Below are positions 33,011 through 41,658 of a stretch of 48,242 bases of DNA, in pieces; position 1 is the first letter of the stretch; every line of letters begins with the position of its first letter. The notes beneath the pieces are model-generated. The model was not told where the DNA came from. It worked only from the letters and a program-made list of their open reading frames with translations, and made no database searches. The stretch is taken from positions 1 through 48,242 of the forward strand of contig CAXTVX010000020.1 in the NCBI GenBank assembly GCA_964247755.1, given 5' to 3'. The position numbers and the translations under genes are program-made. Source of the DNA: Lichenicola sp964247755 (GTDB lineage Bacteria; Pseudomonadota; Alphaproteobacteria; Acetobacterales; Acetobacteraceae).

Positions 33011-34936
33011 TCAAGCCTGCCCCTTCTGCCGTGCCCCCGCCTTCGGCACCCGCCCGACCGGCGGCGCCCACTCGCTGCGCTGTCGCACGGTCCAGGCATA
33101 GCGCGGGTCGTCCTCCAGCAGGCGCACGTGCTCGGCCAGCCGGTTGCGCTCCAGCCAGGCAGCGGCTGCTTCCAGCTCCGCCAGCGTCATCTGCGCCCGG
33201 CTCTTGTTGCCGCTGATCCGCTTCAGCACCGCGTTGTAGCGGTGGGCCAGGCCCGGACCCGTTATGCGGCCCTTGAGCCCGGCACGCCCGTCCTCGTCCT
33301 CCACCGCCTGCCGCGACACCATCTCGCCGAGCCGGATCCGCAGCCGGCGCTCCAGCACCGAGGGCGGGTCCAGCAGCTCGGCCTGCGCCTCCTCGCGTTC
33401 CGGCCGGCGCAGCGCCAGCTCGGGCCCCGGCCGGAGCGTGTCGTAGCGCAAGGCCAGCGCGTTCGACGACAGCGGCACGATGCCGGGCTTGGAGGTCGCG
33501 ATCTGGTCCAGCAGCCACAGCGGCAGGCTGTGCTGCGGCCGCCGCGGCTTCGGGCGACGCGCCAGCGTGCCCTGCTCGAGCTCCATGCGCCGGCGGAACT
33601 GCGCGAACAAAGGGTCGTCGGGATGGAACACCAGCGCCCGCTGTGCCTCGTAGGGACCCGCCCTGGGATCCACCCGGGTGGCGCGCGCCACCATCTGCTC
33701 CAGCCACGGCCGCGAGCGGATGTGGGTCAGCGCTGCCACCACTGCCACCTCCGGCGCGTCCAGCCCCTCATAGGCCATCGCCACCGTCACCAGAATCGAC
33801 GGCTCCGGCCTGAGCCGGAACGCCGCCAGCACCTCGTGCGCGCGCGGCGTGTCGGAGGTGGCGAGCTGCGCCGCCTCGTCGGCCTGGGCCTGCGGGATCC
33901 AGCCGCGCACGATCTCCAGGTAGCGCCGGGCCGCCGTTTGGTCGGGGGCCACCACCAGCAGCTTGCCCAGGCCGTGGGCGGTGGTGCTAAGCCCCAGCCC
34001 ACGCTCCTGCCGCCTCCGGGTGCGCAGGTCGCGTATGGCGACGAACGCTTCCCGCAGCAGCGCCTCGGCGAAGCCAGTGCGCAGTGCCGTGAACAGGGCA
34101 GGGCGGGTGGTCTCGACCGGATGGCTGCCCGCCAGCCGGTGCGGCCCTAGGGCCGTGCCGCTCTCGTCCTGCCAGCTGGCCTCGCCGTCGAGCGCGCCGA
34201 ACGTCACCGGCAGCACGGCGCGCTCGCGCAGCGCCTCGGCGCGGGAGTAGCCGACCACCGCCCAGCCCGGCGCGTCGAGGGCGACCTCGCGCGTCCGCGC
34301 CCTGGGCCCGGTACGGTAGGGCAGCCACAGGATGCCCCTGCCGTCCGCCCGCTCCAGCGTGCCGGACAGCAGCAGCCGCACGCTGGCGCACTCGAGCAGC
34401 GGCAGCAGGGCCGCCGACCAGGCGCTGGCCTGGTCCTCGCCCAGCTGCTCGGCCTGCAGGGCTGCCGCCGGATCCACCTCGCCGAGTGCCGGCAGGTGGT
34501 GCACCTCGTCCACCACCAGCAGGGTGCGGTGGCGCGCGAACTCGCGCAGGTGCAGATCGGGGGCGGCGGCGACGCCCTGGTAGGTGGTGACGTAGCCGGC
34601 CAGCCCCCGGCTCGGGTCTGGCGCGTTGTCGGCGGCGCGCACCGACAGCGCGTGGCCGAGCGCCTGCCGCCAGGTGGGATCGGCGAACGCTTCCTCGGCC
34701 TGCAGGCGCAGGCTGTCGCGCGGCACCACCCAGCAGACGCGCTCGACCAAGCCGGCGCCGATCAGGGTGTGGGCGGCCAGCACCGGCAGCAGCGACTTGC
34801 CGCCGCCGGGCGTGACTGCAGCCAGGATGTCGCGCGCGTCCGTCTGGCCACAGGCCATGGCCTGCACGACGCCCAGCAGGCGCCGCTGGTGCGAGCGGAG
34901 CGGGCGGCTGGTCAGAGGAGGACCGGAGGCAGGCAA
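33011..34936 (-). CDS. DEAD/DEAH-type superfamily 2 helicase
   Basis: A 641-residue SF2 ATPase. Motif I is VTPGGGKS (residues 41-48), motif Ia VVPRDSLRLQAE, motif II DEVH (143-146), and motif III LLSGT near 195. The second RecA domain has LLVVAPDQTAARRYL, LVTVAMAYEGLDAPEVAVV and motif VI EQMVARATRVDPR. The C-terminal 200 residues are Arg/Glu-rich and unassigned. It resembles stand-alone type-III-restriction-like or phage-type helicases; no methyltransferase or nuclease partner is adjacent. The start is uncertain: the frame opens at a TTG with no clear ribosome binding site. Function is probably in DNA or RNA processing, possibly defence. Confidence 0.85.
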   Translation of the reverse strand: MPASGPPLTSRPLRSHQRRLLGVVQAMACGQTDARDILAAVTPGGGKSLLPVLAAHTLIGAGLVERVCWVVPRDSLRLQAEEAFADPTWRQALGHALSVRAADNAPDPSRGLAGYVTTYQGVAAAPDLHLREFARHRTLLVVDEVHHLPALGEVDPAAALQAEQLGEDQASAWSAALLPLLECASVRLLLSGTLERADGRGILWLPYRTGPRARTREVALDAPGWAVVGYSRAEALRERAVLPVTFGALDGEASWQDESGTALGPHRLAGSHPVETTRPALFTALRTGFAEALLREAFVAIRDLRTRRRQERGLGLSTTAHGLGKLLVVAPDQTAARRYLEIVRGWIPQAQADEAAQLATSDTPRAHEVLAAFRLRPEPSILVTVAMAYEGLDAPEVAVVAALTHIRSRPWLEQMVARATRVDPRAGPYEAQRALVFHPDDPLFAQFRRRMELEQGTLARRPKPRRPQHSLPLWLLDQIATSKPGIVPLSSNALALRYDTLRPGPELALRRPEREEAQAELLDPPSVLERRLRIRLGEMVSRQAVEDEDGRAGLKGRITGPGLAHRYNAVLKRISGNKSRAQMTLAELEAAAAWLERNRLAEHVRLLEDDPRYAWTVRQRSEWAPPVGRVPKAGARQKGQA

Positions 34937-35207
34937 GACATGAGCGGGACCCTGAGTCCTCGGGACCCGGCTGTCCAGAGGAGGCGATCAGGCACAGCGC
35001 TTTCCGCGGCTCCGACATCGCCGTGCGGGCGATCATCGTTTCCGGCGGCACGCCGGAGCGCCGACGACTGTTTTTCCCCACGACCGAAACCCGCGCTGCG
35101 CTCCATCCGGCAGCGTCCCGCCCTGCCTCACCAAATCGCGCCGCTTGCCAGACCTTCCCACGCCTGGAACCCTGCCTGCCGATCCGACCGTCGTTGAGGA
35201 ACCCCGT

Positions 35208-38200
35208 TTGCGTCACAGTCTCGCCGTGCTCTGCCTTCCCCTCCTCGCGATGGCGCCGGCCTTTGCACAGCCGGCCGCTCCTGCCGGATCGCCGCCGCTG
35301 CTGCTGCAGCATCCGACCCTGTCGCGCACCAGCATCGCCTTCGACTATGGCGGCGAGATCTGGACCGTTCCGCGGACCGGCGGCCGTGCCGAGCGGCTGG
35401 TCACCGGCGAGGGCCAGCTGAGCCACCCGATCTTCTCGCCCGACGGCAGCAGGATCGCCTTCACCGGCCGCTATGACGGCAACACCGACGTCTACGTGGT
35501 GCCGTCCGTGGGCGGCGAGCCGAAGCGGGTGACCTTCCATCCGGGCGCCGACGAGGCGGTCGGATGGACCCCGGACGGCCGCCAAGTCCTGTTCCGCAGC
35601 CCGCGCGCGGTGCCGCGCGACCTCGACCAGCTCTACCTCGTGCCGGCCGACGGCGGCGTGCCGACGCTCCTGCCGCTGCCATCCGGCGAGGACGGCAGCT
35701 TCTCGCCGGACGGCAGCCGGATCGCCTATTCGCCGATCCTTCAGTGGCAGCCAGCCTGGAAGAACTATCGCGGCGGCCAGACGGCGCGGATCTGGATCGC
35801 CCGGCTGAGCGACAGCCACGTTTCGCCGGTCCCGCGGCCGAACAGCAACGACCGCGACCCGATGTGGATCGGGGCCAGGGTCTACTTCCTGTCCGACCGC
35901 GACGGTCCCACCACGCTCTACGCCTACGACCCCGACGGCACCGCCGTGACGCGGCTCGTGGACAACGCGCACGGCTTCTCGATGGCCTCCGCATCGGCCG
36001 GCCCCGACGGCATCGTCATCGACCATTTCGGCCGGCTGGAGCTGTTCCACACCGACACCGGCCGCCTCGAGACCGTCCCGGTGACGCTGAATGCCGACCT
36101 GCCGCAGCTGCGGCCGCATTTCGAGGTCGTCAAACCGGGCGAGATCGAGCACGCGCGCATCACAGCGTCCGGCAAGCGGGTGGTGATCGAGGCGCGCGGC
36201 GAGATCCTGTCGGTGCCGGCCGACAAGGGCGACGTCCGCAACCTGTCCCAGTCGCCGGGCGTCGCGGACCGCGACCCGGCACCGTCGCCGGACGGCCGCA
36301 GCGTCGCCTGGTTCTCCGACGAGTCCGGGGAGTACGCGCTGAAGATCCGCCCGGCCGATGGCGTGGGTGCCGTGCGGACCATCGGGCTCGGCCAGCCCGG
36401 CTCCTTCTTCTACGACATCCACTGGTCGCCGGATTCCCGGAAGCTCGTCTACCACGACAAGCGGCTGATCCTGTGGATGGTCGACCTGTCCGGCACGGCG
36501 AAGCCGGTGAAGATCGACACCGACCGCTACGACACGCCGTTCTTCCGCTTCGATCCCGCCTGGTCGTTCGACAGCCGCTGGATCGCCTACACCAGGCAGC
36601 TGCCCAACCATCTGCACGCCGCCTTCGCCTATTCGCTCGACGACGGCCGGGCGACGCAGCTGACCGACGGGCTGAGCGACGTGGCGTACCCCCGCTTCGA
36701 CCGGAACGGCAAGTACCTCTACTTCACCGCCAGCACCAGCGTCGGGCTCGGCGCCGGCTGGCTCGACATGTCGTCCATGGGACGGGCGGTGGACGGCGCC
36801 GTCTACGCCCTGGTGCTGCGCAAGGACCTGCCATCCCCGGTCGCGCCGCAGAGCGACGAGGAGAACGCCGCCGAGGAGCCGCGTCCAGGACCCAGGACTG
36901 CCGACACCCAGCCGAGCCACAACGAGACCAGCCCCGATCCGGCACCCGACGCGTCCTCCGACGCCTCGCCCAACCCTCCGACCGACGCGGACCCGGCCAA
37001 GCCGCACGGCCCTCCGCCGCCGCCGGCCCGGGTGACGATCGACCTCGACGGGCTGGACCAGCGCATCGTCGCGCTGCCGATCGACCGCGCCAACTTCGCC
37101 GGGCTGGAAGTCGGCAAGGAGGGCGTGGTGTACACCCTGACCAGGCCGCCCGCGCAGACCGACCAGGACCTCCAGGACCACGAGGACGAGCCGGCGCAGA
37201 CGCTGTCCCGGTTCGATCTCGGGAAGCGCGAGAACAAGGCGCTGAGTGGCGACGTGAAGGCCGGCAGCGTCTCGGTGTCCGCCGACGGCACGCACATGCT
37301 GCTGGAGCGCAAGCAGGACTGGATCGTGGCGCCGGCCGACGCGCCGCTCAAGCCAGAATCCAAGGACTCGCAGCACATGCTGAAGCTGGACCAAGTCTCG
37401 GTCTGGGTCGATCCGCGAGCCGAATGGCGGCAGATGTTCTACGAGACCTGGCGCATCGAGCGCGACTTCTTCTACGACCCGCATCTGCACGGCCTCGACG
37501 AGCAGGCGGCGATCCGCACCTACGCGCCGTTCCTGGCGGCACTGGGCGCACGCCAGGACCTCAACGTGCTGTTCGCCGAGATGACCGGCCACATCGCGGT
37601 CGGCCACACCTTCATCCGCGGCGGCGACCTGCCGGCCCAGCCCAAGGCCGCCGTGGGCCTGCTCGGCGCCGACTACGCCGTGTCGGACGGCCACTGGCGG
37701 ATCACCCGCATCCTGCGCGGCGAGAACTGGAACCCGTCCCTGGTGGCGCCCCTGAGCCAGCCGGGGGTCCAGGTGAAGGAGGGCGAGTTCCTGCTCGCGG
37801 TGAACGGCCGCCCGTTGCCGATGGACCGGGAGGTGTATGCGGCGTTCGACGGCCTGGCCGACCACCGCACCGTGCTGACGGTGGGACCGACCGCCGACGG
37901 CAAGGGCGCGCGGCAGGTGACGGTGGTGCCGGTGGCCAGCGAGACCGCGCTCCGTCTGCGCTCCTGGATGGAGCAGAACCGCCGCACGGTCGACCGGCTG
38001 TCCGGCGGCACCGTCGCCTACGTCTACCTGCCCGACACCGCGAGCGGCGGCTTTGCCAACTTCAACCGCTACTACTTCGCGCAGGTCGGGCACCAGGCGG
38101 CGGTGATCGACGAGCGATTCAACCACGGCGGCGACATCGCCGACTACATCGTCGACCAGCTCCGGCGCACGCCGCAGATGGTCAACGAGACGCGGGAGGG

Positions 38201-38630
38201 CGAGCCGATCGTCGAGCCGGCGCAGGCGATCTTCGGGCCCAAGGTGATGGTCATCAACGAGATGTCCGGCTCGGGCGGCGACGCGCTGCCCTGGCTGTTC
38301 GCCAAGAACAAGGTCGGACCGCTGGTCGGCGAGCGCACCTGGGGCGGCCTGGTCGGCATCGGCGGCTACCCGAAGCTGATGGACGGCGGCACCGTCACCG
38401 CGCCGCGCTGGGCGATCTACGGCACGCACGGCCAGTGGGAGGTCGAGAACATCGGCATCCCGCCGGACATCGAGGTGTCCGCCGATCCGGAACAGATCCG
38501 CAAGGGGCACGACCCCCAGCTCGAGCGCGCGGTGGACGAGGCGATGTCCCTGCTGGCGAAGAACCCGCCGCCGAGCTTCCCGCGGCCAGCTGCACCGGAC
38601 AAGCACCCGGTCCTGCCCGCGCCGGGGTGA
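35208..38630 (+). CDS. tricorn-like S41 protease, secreted
   Basis: A protein of about 1140 residues with a signal peptide (LAVLCLPLLAMAPAFA) and propeller repeats with SPDGSRIAF, WTPDGRQVLF and SPDGRSVAWF motifs. A Pro/Asp/Ser-rich insert lies near residues 550-606, then the tricorn core: TGHIAVGHTFIRGGDL (catalytic His), a PDZ domain (GEFLLAVNGRPLPM), and an S41-like active site. That site has DERFNHGGDIADYIVDQL and NEMSGSGGDALPW with the nucleophilic serine. Tricorn proteases degrade oligopeptides to short products. I chose the TTG at 35208 because GAGGAA precedes it and the signal peptide starts there; a longer frame opens at 35145. Family members are about 1050-1150 residues. Confidence 0.92.
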   Translation: MRHSLAVLCLPLLAMAPAFAQPAAPAGSPPLLLQHPTLSRTSIAFDYGGEIWTVPRTGGRAERLVTGEGQLSHPIFSPDGSRIAFTGRYDGNTDVYVVPSVGGEPKRVTFHPGADEAVGWTPDGRQVLFRSPRAVPRDLDQLYLVPADGGVPTLLPLPSGEDGSFSPDGSRIAYSPILQWQPAWKNYRGGQTARIWIARLSDSHVSPVPRPNSNDRDPMWIGARVYFLSDRDGPTTLYAYDPDGTAVTRLVDNAHGFSMASASAGPDGIVIDHFGRLELFHTDTGRLETVPVTLNADLPQLRPHFEVVKPGEIEHARITASGKRVVIEARGEILSVPADKGDVRNLSQSPGVADRDPAPSPDGRSVAWFSDESGEYALKIRPADGVGAVRTIGLGQPGSFFYDIHWSPDSRKLVYHDKRLILWMVDLSGTAKPVKIDTDRYDTPFFRFDPAWSFDSRWIAYTRQLPNHLHAAFAYSLDDGRATQLTDGLSDVAYPRFDRNGKYLYFTASTSVGLGAGWLDMSSMGRAVDGAVYALVLRKDLPSPVAPQSDEENAAEEPRPGPRTADTQPSHNETSPDPAPDASSDASPNPPTDADPAKPHGPPPPPARVTIDLDGLDQRIVALPIDRANFAGLEVGKEGVVYTLTRPPAQTDQDLQDHEDEPAQTLSRFDLGKRENKALSGDVKAGSVSVSADGTHMLLERKQDWIVAPADAPLKPESKDSQHMLKLDQVSVWVDPRAEWRQMFYETWRIERDFFYDPHLHGLDEQAAIRTYAPFLAALGARQDLNVLFAEMTGHIAVGHTFIRGGDLPAQPKAAVGLLGADYAVSDGHWRITRILRGENWNPSLVAPLSQPGVQVKEGEFLLAVNGRPLPMDREVYAAFDGLADHRTVLTVGPTADGKGARQVTVVPVASETALRLRSWMEQNRRTVDRLSGGTVAYVYLPDTASGGFANFNRYYFAQVGHQAAVIDERFNHGGDIADYIVDQLRRTPQMVNETREGEPIVEPAQAIFGPKVMVINEMSGSGGDALPWLFAKNKVGPLVGERTWGGLVGIGGYPKLMDGGTVTAPRWAIYGTHGQWEVENIGIPPDIEVSADPEQIRKGHDPQLERAVDEAMSLLAKNPPPSFPRPAAPDKHPVLPAPG

Positions 38631-38814
38631 TCCACGGTCGAGCCGAGTCGGCAACCGCTTCCGCCGGGCGGACAAGCGTTCCTGCCCATGCCCGACGCCC
38701 GTGCGTCGTCACCCTGGGCAGGGGCAGATCACTCCGGCCCGGCACCGCCTCATTCCGGCGGCGTCTTCCGGCCACCTCGCGCGTTCGCGTTCCGCCCGTT
38801 CCCGGAGACACCCG

Positions 38815-39030
38815 ATGGTCCTGTTCAAGCTGACGGCCGCCTTGTCCTTCCTGACAGCCCTGTCCGCCTGCGGACCCCAGCCTGGCGCCCCGCCACCCGT
38901 GGTGCAGGGCGTCAACGGACCGGCCACCCCGGACAGCCTCGGCGGCAGCAACATGGGCGAAGGCGGCGCCAACGGCGGGATGGGCAACGGCGGCGGCGTC
39001 ACGGCTGGCGGCGGCGTGGCCGTGCACTGA
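38815..39030 (+). CDS. small glycine-rich lipoprotein
   Basis: A 71-residue protein with a lipoprotein signal peptide (FKLTAALSFLTALSAC, lipobox LSAC), a Pro-rich linker and a Gly/Asn-rich tail (GGSNMGEGGANGGMGNGGG). GGAG lies nine bases before the ATG. Cys19 would be lipidated and the tail exposed in the periplasm or on the outer membrane. No homologue is recognised; the tail is too simple to assign a fold. It sits between the tricorn protease and an NnrU-type gene in the same direction but 184 bp from the former. Confidence 0.7.
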   Translation: MVLFKLTAALSFLTALSACGPQPGAPPPVVQGVNGPATPDSLGGSNMGEGGANGGMGNGGGVTAGGGVAVH

Positions 39031-39143
39031 TCCTCCACGGATGCCGAACCGGCTAGAAGGACGATCGTCCGACGGCCTGCTCCGGCACCGCCGTTCCGAG
39101 CCCAGCCGACGCGACATGTCCTATGACATCCGGGGAAACGACG

Positions 39144-39845
39144 ATGTCCAGCCTGGGCCTGTTGAGCCTCGCAGCACTGCTGTGGATCGGCGTACATGTC
39201 GGCATCGCTGGTACCCGCGTGCGCCAGGCGGTCGCCGGGCGCATCGGCGACGCCGGGTTCCGCGGCGTGTTCTCGCTGCTCTCGGTCGCTGCGATCACCG
39301 CGCTGGTGGTGACCTACAAGCAGGCCCGTGCCGCCGGCAGCGAGCCACTCTGGGCAGCACCGCACTGGCTCGGCTGGATCCTCGTCCTGCTGATGGCGCC
39401 GGCCTTCGTGCTGCTGGTCGGCTCGGTCACGGTGCCGAACCCGACCGCGGTCGGCGGCGAGCGGGCGATCGGCCAGGAGCCGCGCGGGCTGCTGCGCGTC
39501 ACCCGCCACCCGATGCTCTGGTCCTTCGCGATCTGGTCGGCGGTGCACGTCCTCGGCAACGGCGACCTTGTGTCGCTGCTGTTCTTCGGCGCCTTCGGCA
39601 TCACCGCGCTTGCCGGCATGCCCTCGATCGACGCCAAGCTGGCGCAGCGTGATCCGCAAGGATGGGCACGACTGCGGCAGGCGACCTCGATCGTGCCGTT
39701 CGGCGCCATCCTGGCCGGGCGCAACCGGCTGGCGGTGCGGGAGATCGGCTGGATCGCGCTGGCGGCCGGGCTGGCGCTCTGGGTGCTGCTGCTCCTGTTC
39801 CACCCCCGGCTGTTCGGGGTGTCAACATTGCCGGGATGGCATTGA
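39144..39845 (+). CDS. NnrU family membrane protein
   Basis: A 233-residue polytopic membrane protein of the NnrU family, with about six hydrophobic helices. Family features are WIGVHVGIAGTRVR at the N-terminus and PRGLLRVTRHPMLWSFAIWS in the middle, followed by HVLGNGD and SIDAKLAQRDPQGWARLRQA. NnrU is associated with nitric-oxide/denitrification genes in some bacteria, but no such genes are nearby and the biochemical role is unknown. The ATG at 39144 has GGGGAA about eight bases upstream; an upstream in-frame start at 39123 is less likely. Confidence 0.87.
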   Translation: MSSLGLLSLAALLWIGVHVGIAGTRVRQAVAGRIGDAGFRGVFSLLSVAAITALVVTYKQARAAGSEPLWAAPHWLGWILVLLMAPAFVLLVGSVTVPNPTAVGGERAIGQEPRGLLRVTRHPMLWSFAIWSAVHVLGNGDLVSLLFFGAFGITALAGMPSIDAKLAQRDPQGWARLRQATSIVPFGAILAGRNRLAVREIGWIALAAGLALWVLLLLFHPRLFGVSTLPGWH

Positions 39846-40223
39846 GCAGGGGATCCTGGGCCGAGACCATACTCGACCGAGACACCACCCCATCAGTCCG
39901 GCTTCCATGTCCACGCCGGTCGACATATCGGGGCTAGGACAGTCGCCATACAATGCACCAGATTTTGTGACCACCGGGAACGACGTCCTTCGGCAGGCCT
40001 GCCGGCGCTTCGTGCATGGAGCACGATCCGTCATATTTCAGAACTGACCGCTTGGCCGACGTCGGCACGCCATTAAAGCACAACCGGCTACGACGCGATC
40101 TCGCGCTTGATGTTCATCATACAAGTTTTGCATCTTCACAGTTTCGTGTAGCTGTTGTAATAATTTTAAGACTTTTTCAGCCGTGCTCTGATGATTGAAA
40201 TCAAACCTAACCTGGAGAAGGAA
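39846..40223 (+). other. 378-bp non-coding stretch leading into an AT-rich gene
   Basis: I see no gene. Composition falls sharply from GC-rich to AT-rich at about 40060. The 3' end carries a predicted promoter and a strong ribosome binding site for the following gene. No tRNA-like or repeat structure was found. Confidence 0.5.
40135..40163 (+). promoter_or_regulatory. predicted promoter of the AT-rich orphan gene
   Basis: TTCACA (40135-40140, five of six to the -35 consensus) and TAATAA (40158-40163) are separated by 17 bp, in strongly AT-rich DNA 61 bp before the chosen ATG. Confidence 0.45.
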
Positions 40224-40814
40224 ATGCAGGGATCTGCTTACAGGATCGAGAATACCGGTCAGGGTGCGGATTTTATAATAACTCATGCTCCTGGGCAGAG
40301 TGGTAACGGTGGGTTTATCACACTAATTTTGCTTGGAACAGTCTTAGCTCTAGCAGGACTATTCAACCAATCATTAATGCTGTTTATCGTCGCAGCGCTA
40401 TGTTTTGCTCTTACTTATGTAATACATCTTGGAAACAAGCGATCTCCTCTCGGAGGTAACTTTACGATTTCCTCTCATGAGATCATTGTTGGAGAGAGAA
40501 GAATTCCATTAAACAGGATCGACGGTCTCTATATTCGGAACGCGATCAGTGAAGAGAAGCAGTCGATAGATCCGGCTTACCTTGCTCTCGGAAGCGCAAT
40601 GGCGATGAGATCTGACTATGCAACCTCCTCTATCGGCGCGATGCACGTAGCTCGAGCCGCCGTCGCTGCGAAGCGCAAGCGAAAAGCTGCCGCGACATCC
40701 TGGCTCGTTGCAGTGGAGTCAGGAGGAAGGGCCACGACGCTCGCTTCGGGCCTGGATGACGTTACGGCCCGAGGCCTTGTCGCTGATGTTCAGAGGCAAG
40801 TCGCCACACGTTGA
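40224..40814 (+). CDS. hypothetical membrane protein, AT-rich codon usage
   Basis: A 196-residue protein of unknown function. Two adjacent hydrophobic segments (GFITLILLGTVLALAGLF and LMLFIVAALCFALTYVI) form a hairpin near residues 30-70. A soluble domain follows with SHEIIVGERRIPLNRIDGLY, a PH-like/bacterial membrane-associated pattern. A KRKRK basic stretch and a C-terminal alpha/beta-like tail end the protein. I chose the ATG at 40224 because GGAGAAGGAA directly precedes it; an upstream ATG at 40191 lacks a site. Codons often end in A or T, unlike every neighbour, especially in the first two thirds, which suggests recent acquisition. It converges with the lipoprotein gene, 14 bp apart. Confidence 0.75.
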   Translation: MQGSAYRIENTGQGADFIITHAPGQSGNGGFITLILLGTVLALAGLFNQSLMLFIVAALCFALTYVIHLGNKRSPLGGNFTISSHEIIVGERRIPLNRIDGLYIRNAISEEKQSIDPAYLALGSAMAMRSDYATSSIGAMHVARAAVAAKRKRKAAATSWLVAVESGGRATTLASGLDDVTARGLVADVQRQVATR

Positions 40815-40828
40815 TAGCTTCCGGCTCG

Positions 40829-41335
40829 TCACGGATGCCGGCAGACGAAGCTGATCCATTGCGGAGCGAGACCGCGCTTGTCGATCTCGACCACCTGCTG
40901 GTTGCTGCTGCATGCCGATGCGCCGCCACACGTGTCGTCTATCGTCTTGAGGATCTGCTCGCGCACCGGCTGGCCCAGTGCCTCGATGAACTCGTAGGAC
41001 GGCACCCCCAGCACGGCGAACGTCTCGATCCGAGCCGGGCACTGCGCGCGGACGGCATTCATGAACGGATCGGGAGGCGGGGTGTAAGGCACGTAGTCGA
41101 TGTTGGCGACATAGAAGGTGTCCAGCACGCCGTCACCGGTCAGGGTGTCACTGCGCACGATGCTGGTGTTCCTGCGTGCGGCCTGCAGGATGACGATGTT
41201 GCCCGCTGGGAACTCCGTGCAGCCTCCGGCGCGGGCGATGGTGACGATCGACGGCGGGACGTCCGATCCTGCCGTGCGGCTGCTGCCGTCGGGGAGGCTC
41301 AGCTCGGCGAGTGCGGCGGGAGAGCTGCACATCAC
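40829..41335 (-). CDS. hypothetical secreted protein, main body (probably frameshifted from its signal peptide)
   Basis: A 168-residue frame beginning GTG-ATG at 41335/41332 whose product (SPAALAELSLPDGSSRTAG, ARAGGCTEFPAGNIVILQAA, CRHP at the C-terminus) is cysteine-containing like an exported protein but lacks a signal peptide. Immediately upstream in another frame is a 30-residue ORF that is almost only a lipoprotein signal peptide. The two overlap by four bases. The simplest reading is one lipoprotein of about 198 residues split by a one-base indel or sequencing error near 41335. Alternatively, ribosomal coupling could make two products. No family is recognised. Confidence 0.65.
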   Translation of the reverse strand: MMCSSPAALAELSLPDGSSRTAGSDVPPSIVTIARAGGCTEFPAGNIVILQAARRNTSIVRSDTLTGDGVLDTFYVANIDYVPYTPPPDPFMNAVRAQCPARIETFAVLGVPSYEFIEALGQPVREQILKTIDDTCGGASACSSNQQVVEIDKRGLAPQWISFVCRHP

Positions 41336-41424
41336 GCCGGCCGTGTCGCCTTGAGCAGTGTTGCATCGGCGCAGGCAGGCAACAGGCAGACAGCGATGAG
41401 CATCCCGAGCGCTGGAAGTCGCAT
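41332..41424 (-). pseudogene. orphaned lipoprotein signal peptide, 5' part of a split gene
   Basis: A 30-codon ORF from the ATG at 41424 encodes RLPALGMLIAVCLLPACAD, a lipoprotein signal with lipobox LPAC, and stops 12 residues later, right where the body frame 40829-41335 begins. A protein consisting of little more than a signal peptide is unlikely to be functional on its own, so I treat it as the detached 5' end of that gene. Confidence 0.6.
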
Positions 41425-41658
41425 GACATGTCCGATCGTCTCGCTTGAAGTTTGATGTCCAGTCCCGGTCCTGGGGTCAGCAAACCGCGAGTAACGGTGT
41501 GGAAGCAACACTGCTTGACAACACTCTGGAATGGCACAGACGACGAGAACGTCACACTGGCCGGCTGCGGCCAGTTCAAGGTCAAGGACTCCCAAGCCAG
41601 CCAGATGAGGCCCCGTAAGATGCCGCCGTTGCACTGGCACAGCGTGCCACTCTGCCGA

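Noticed and set aside
33987..38675. A 1562-codon open frame on the minus strand opposite the tricorn protease and into the helicase
   Set aside because: It is a shadow of GC-rich codons on the other strand: composition is dominated by R, G, H, V and D, there is no family motif, and the sense strand encodes a clear tricorn protease.
41556..41575. A seven-base-pair hairpin (ACTGGCC/GGCCAGT) between the LysR gene and the split lipoprotein as a terminator
   Set aside because: No T-tract follows on either strand, and a second weaker hairpin (41635-41649) near the LysR stop is equally plausible; neither is convincing.
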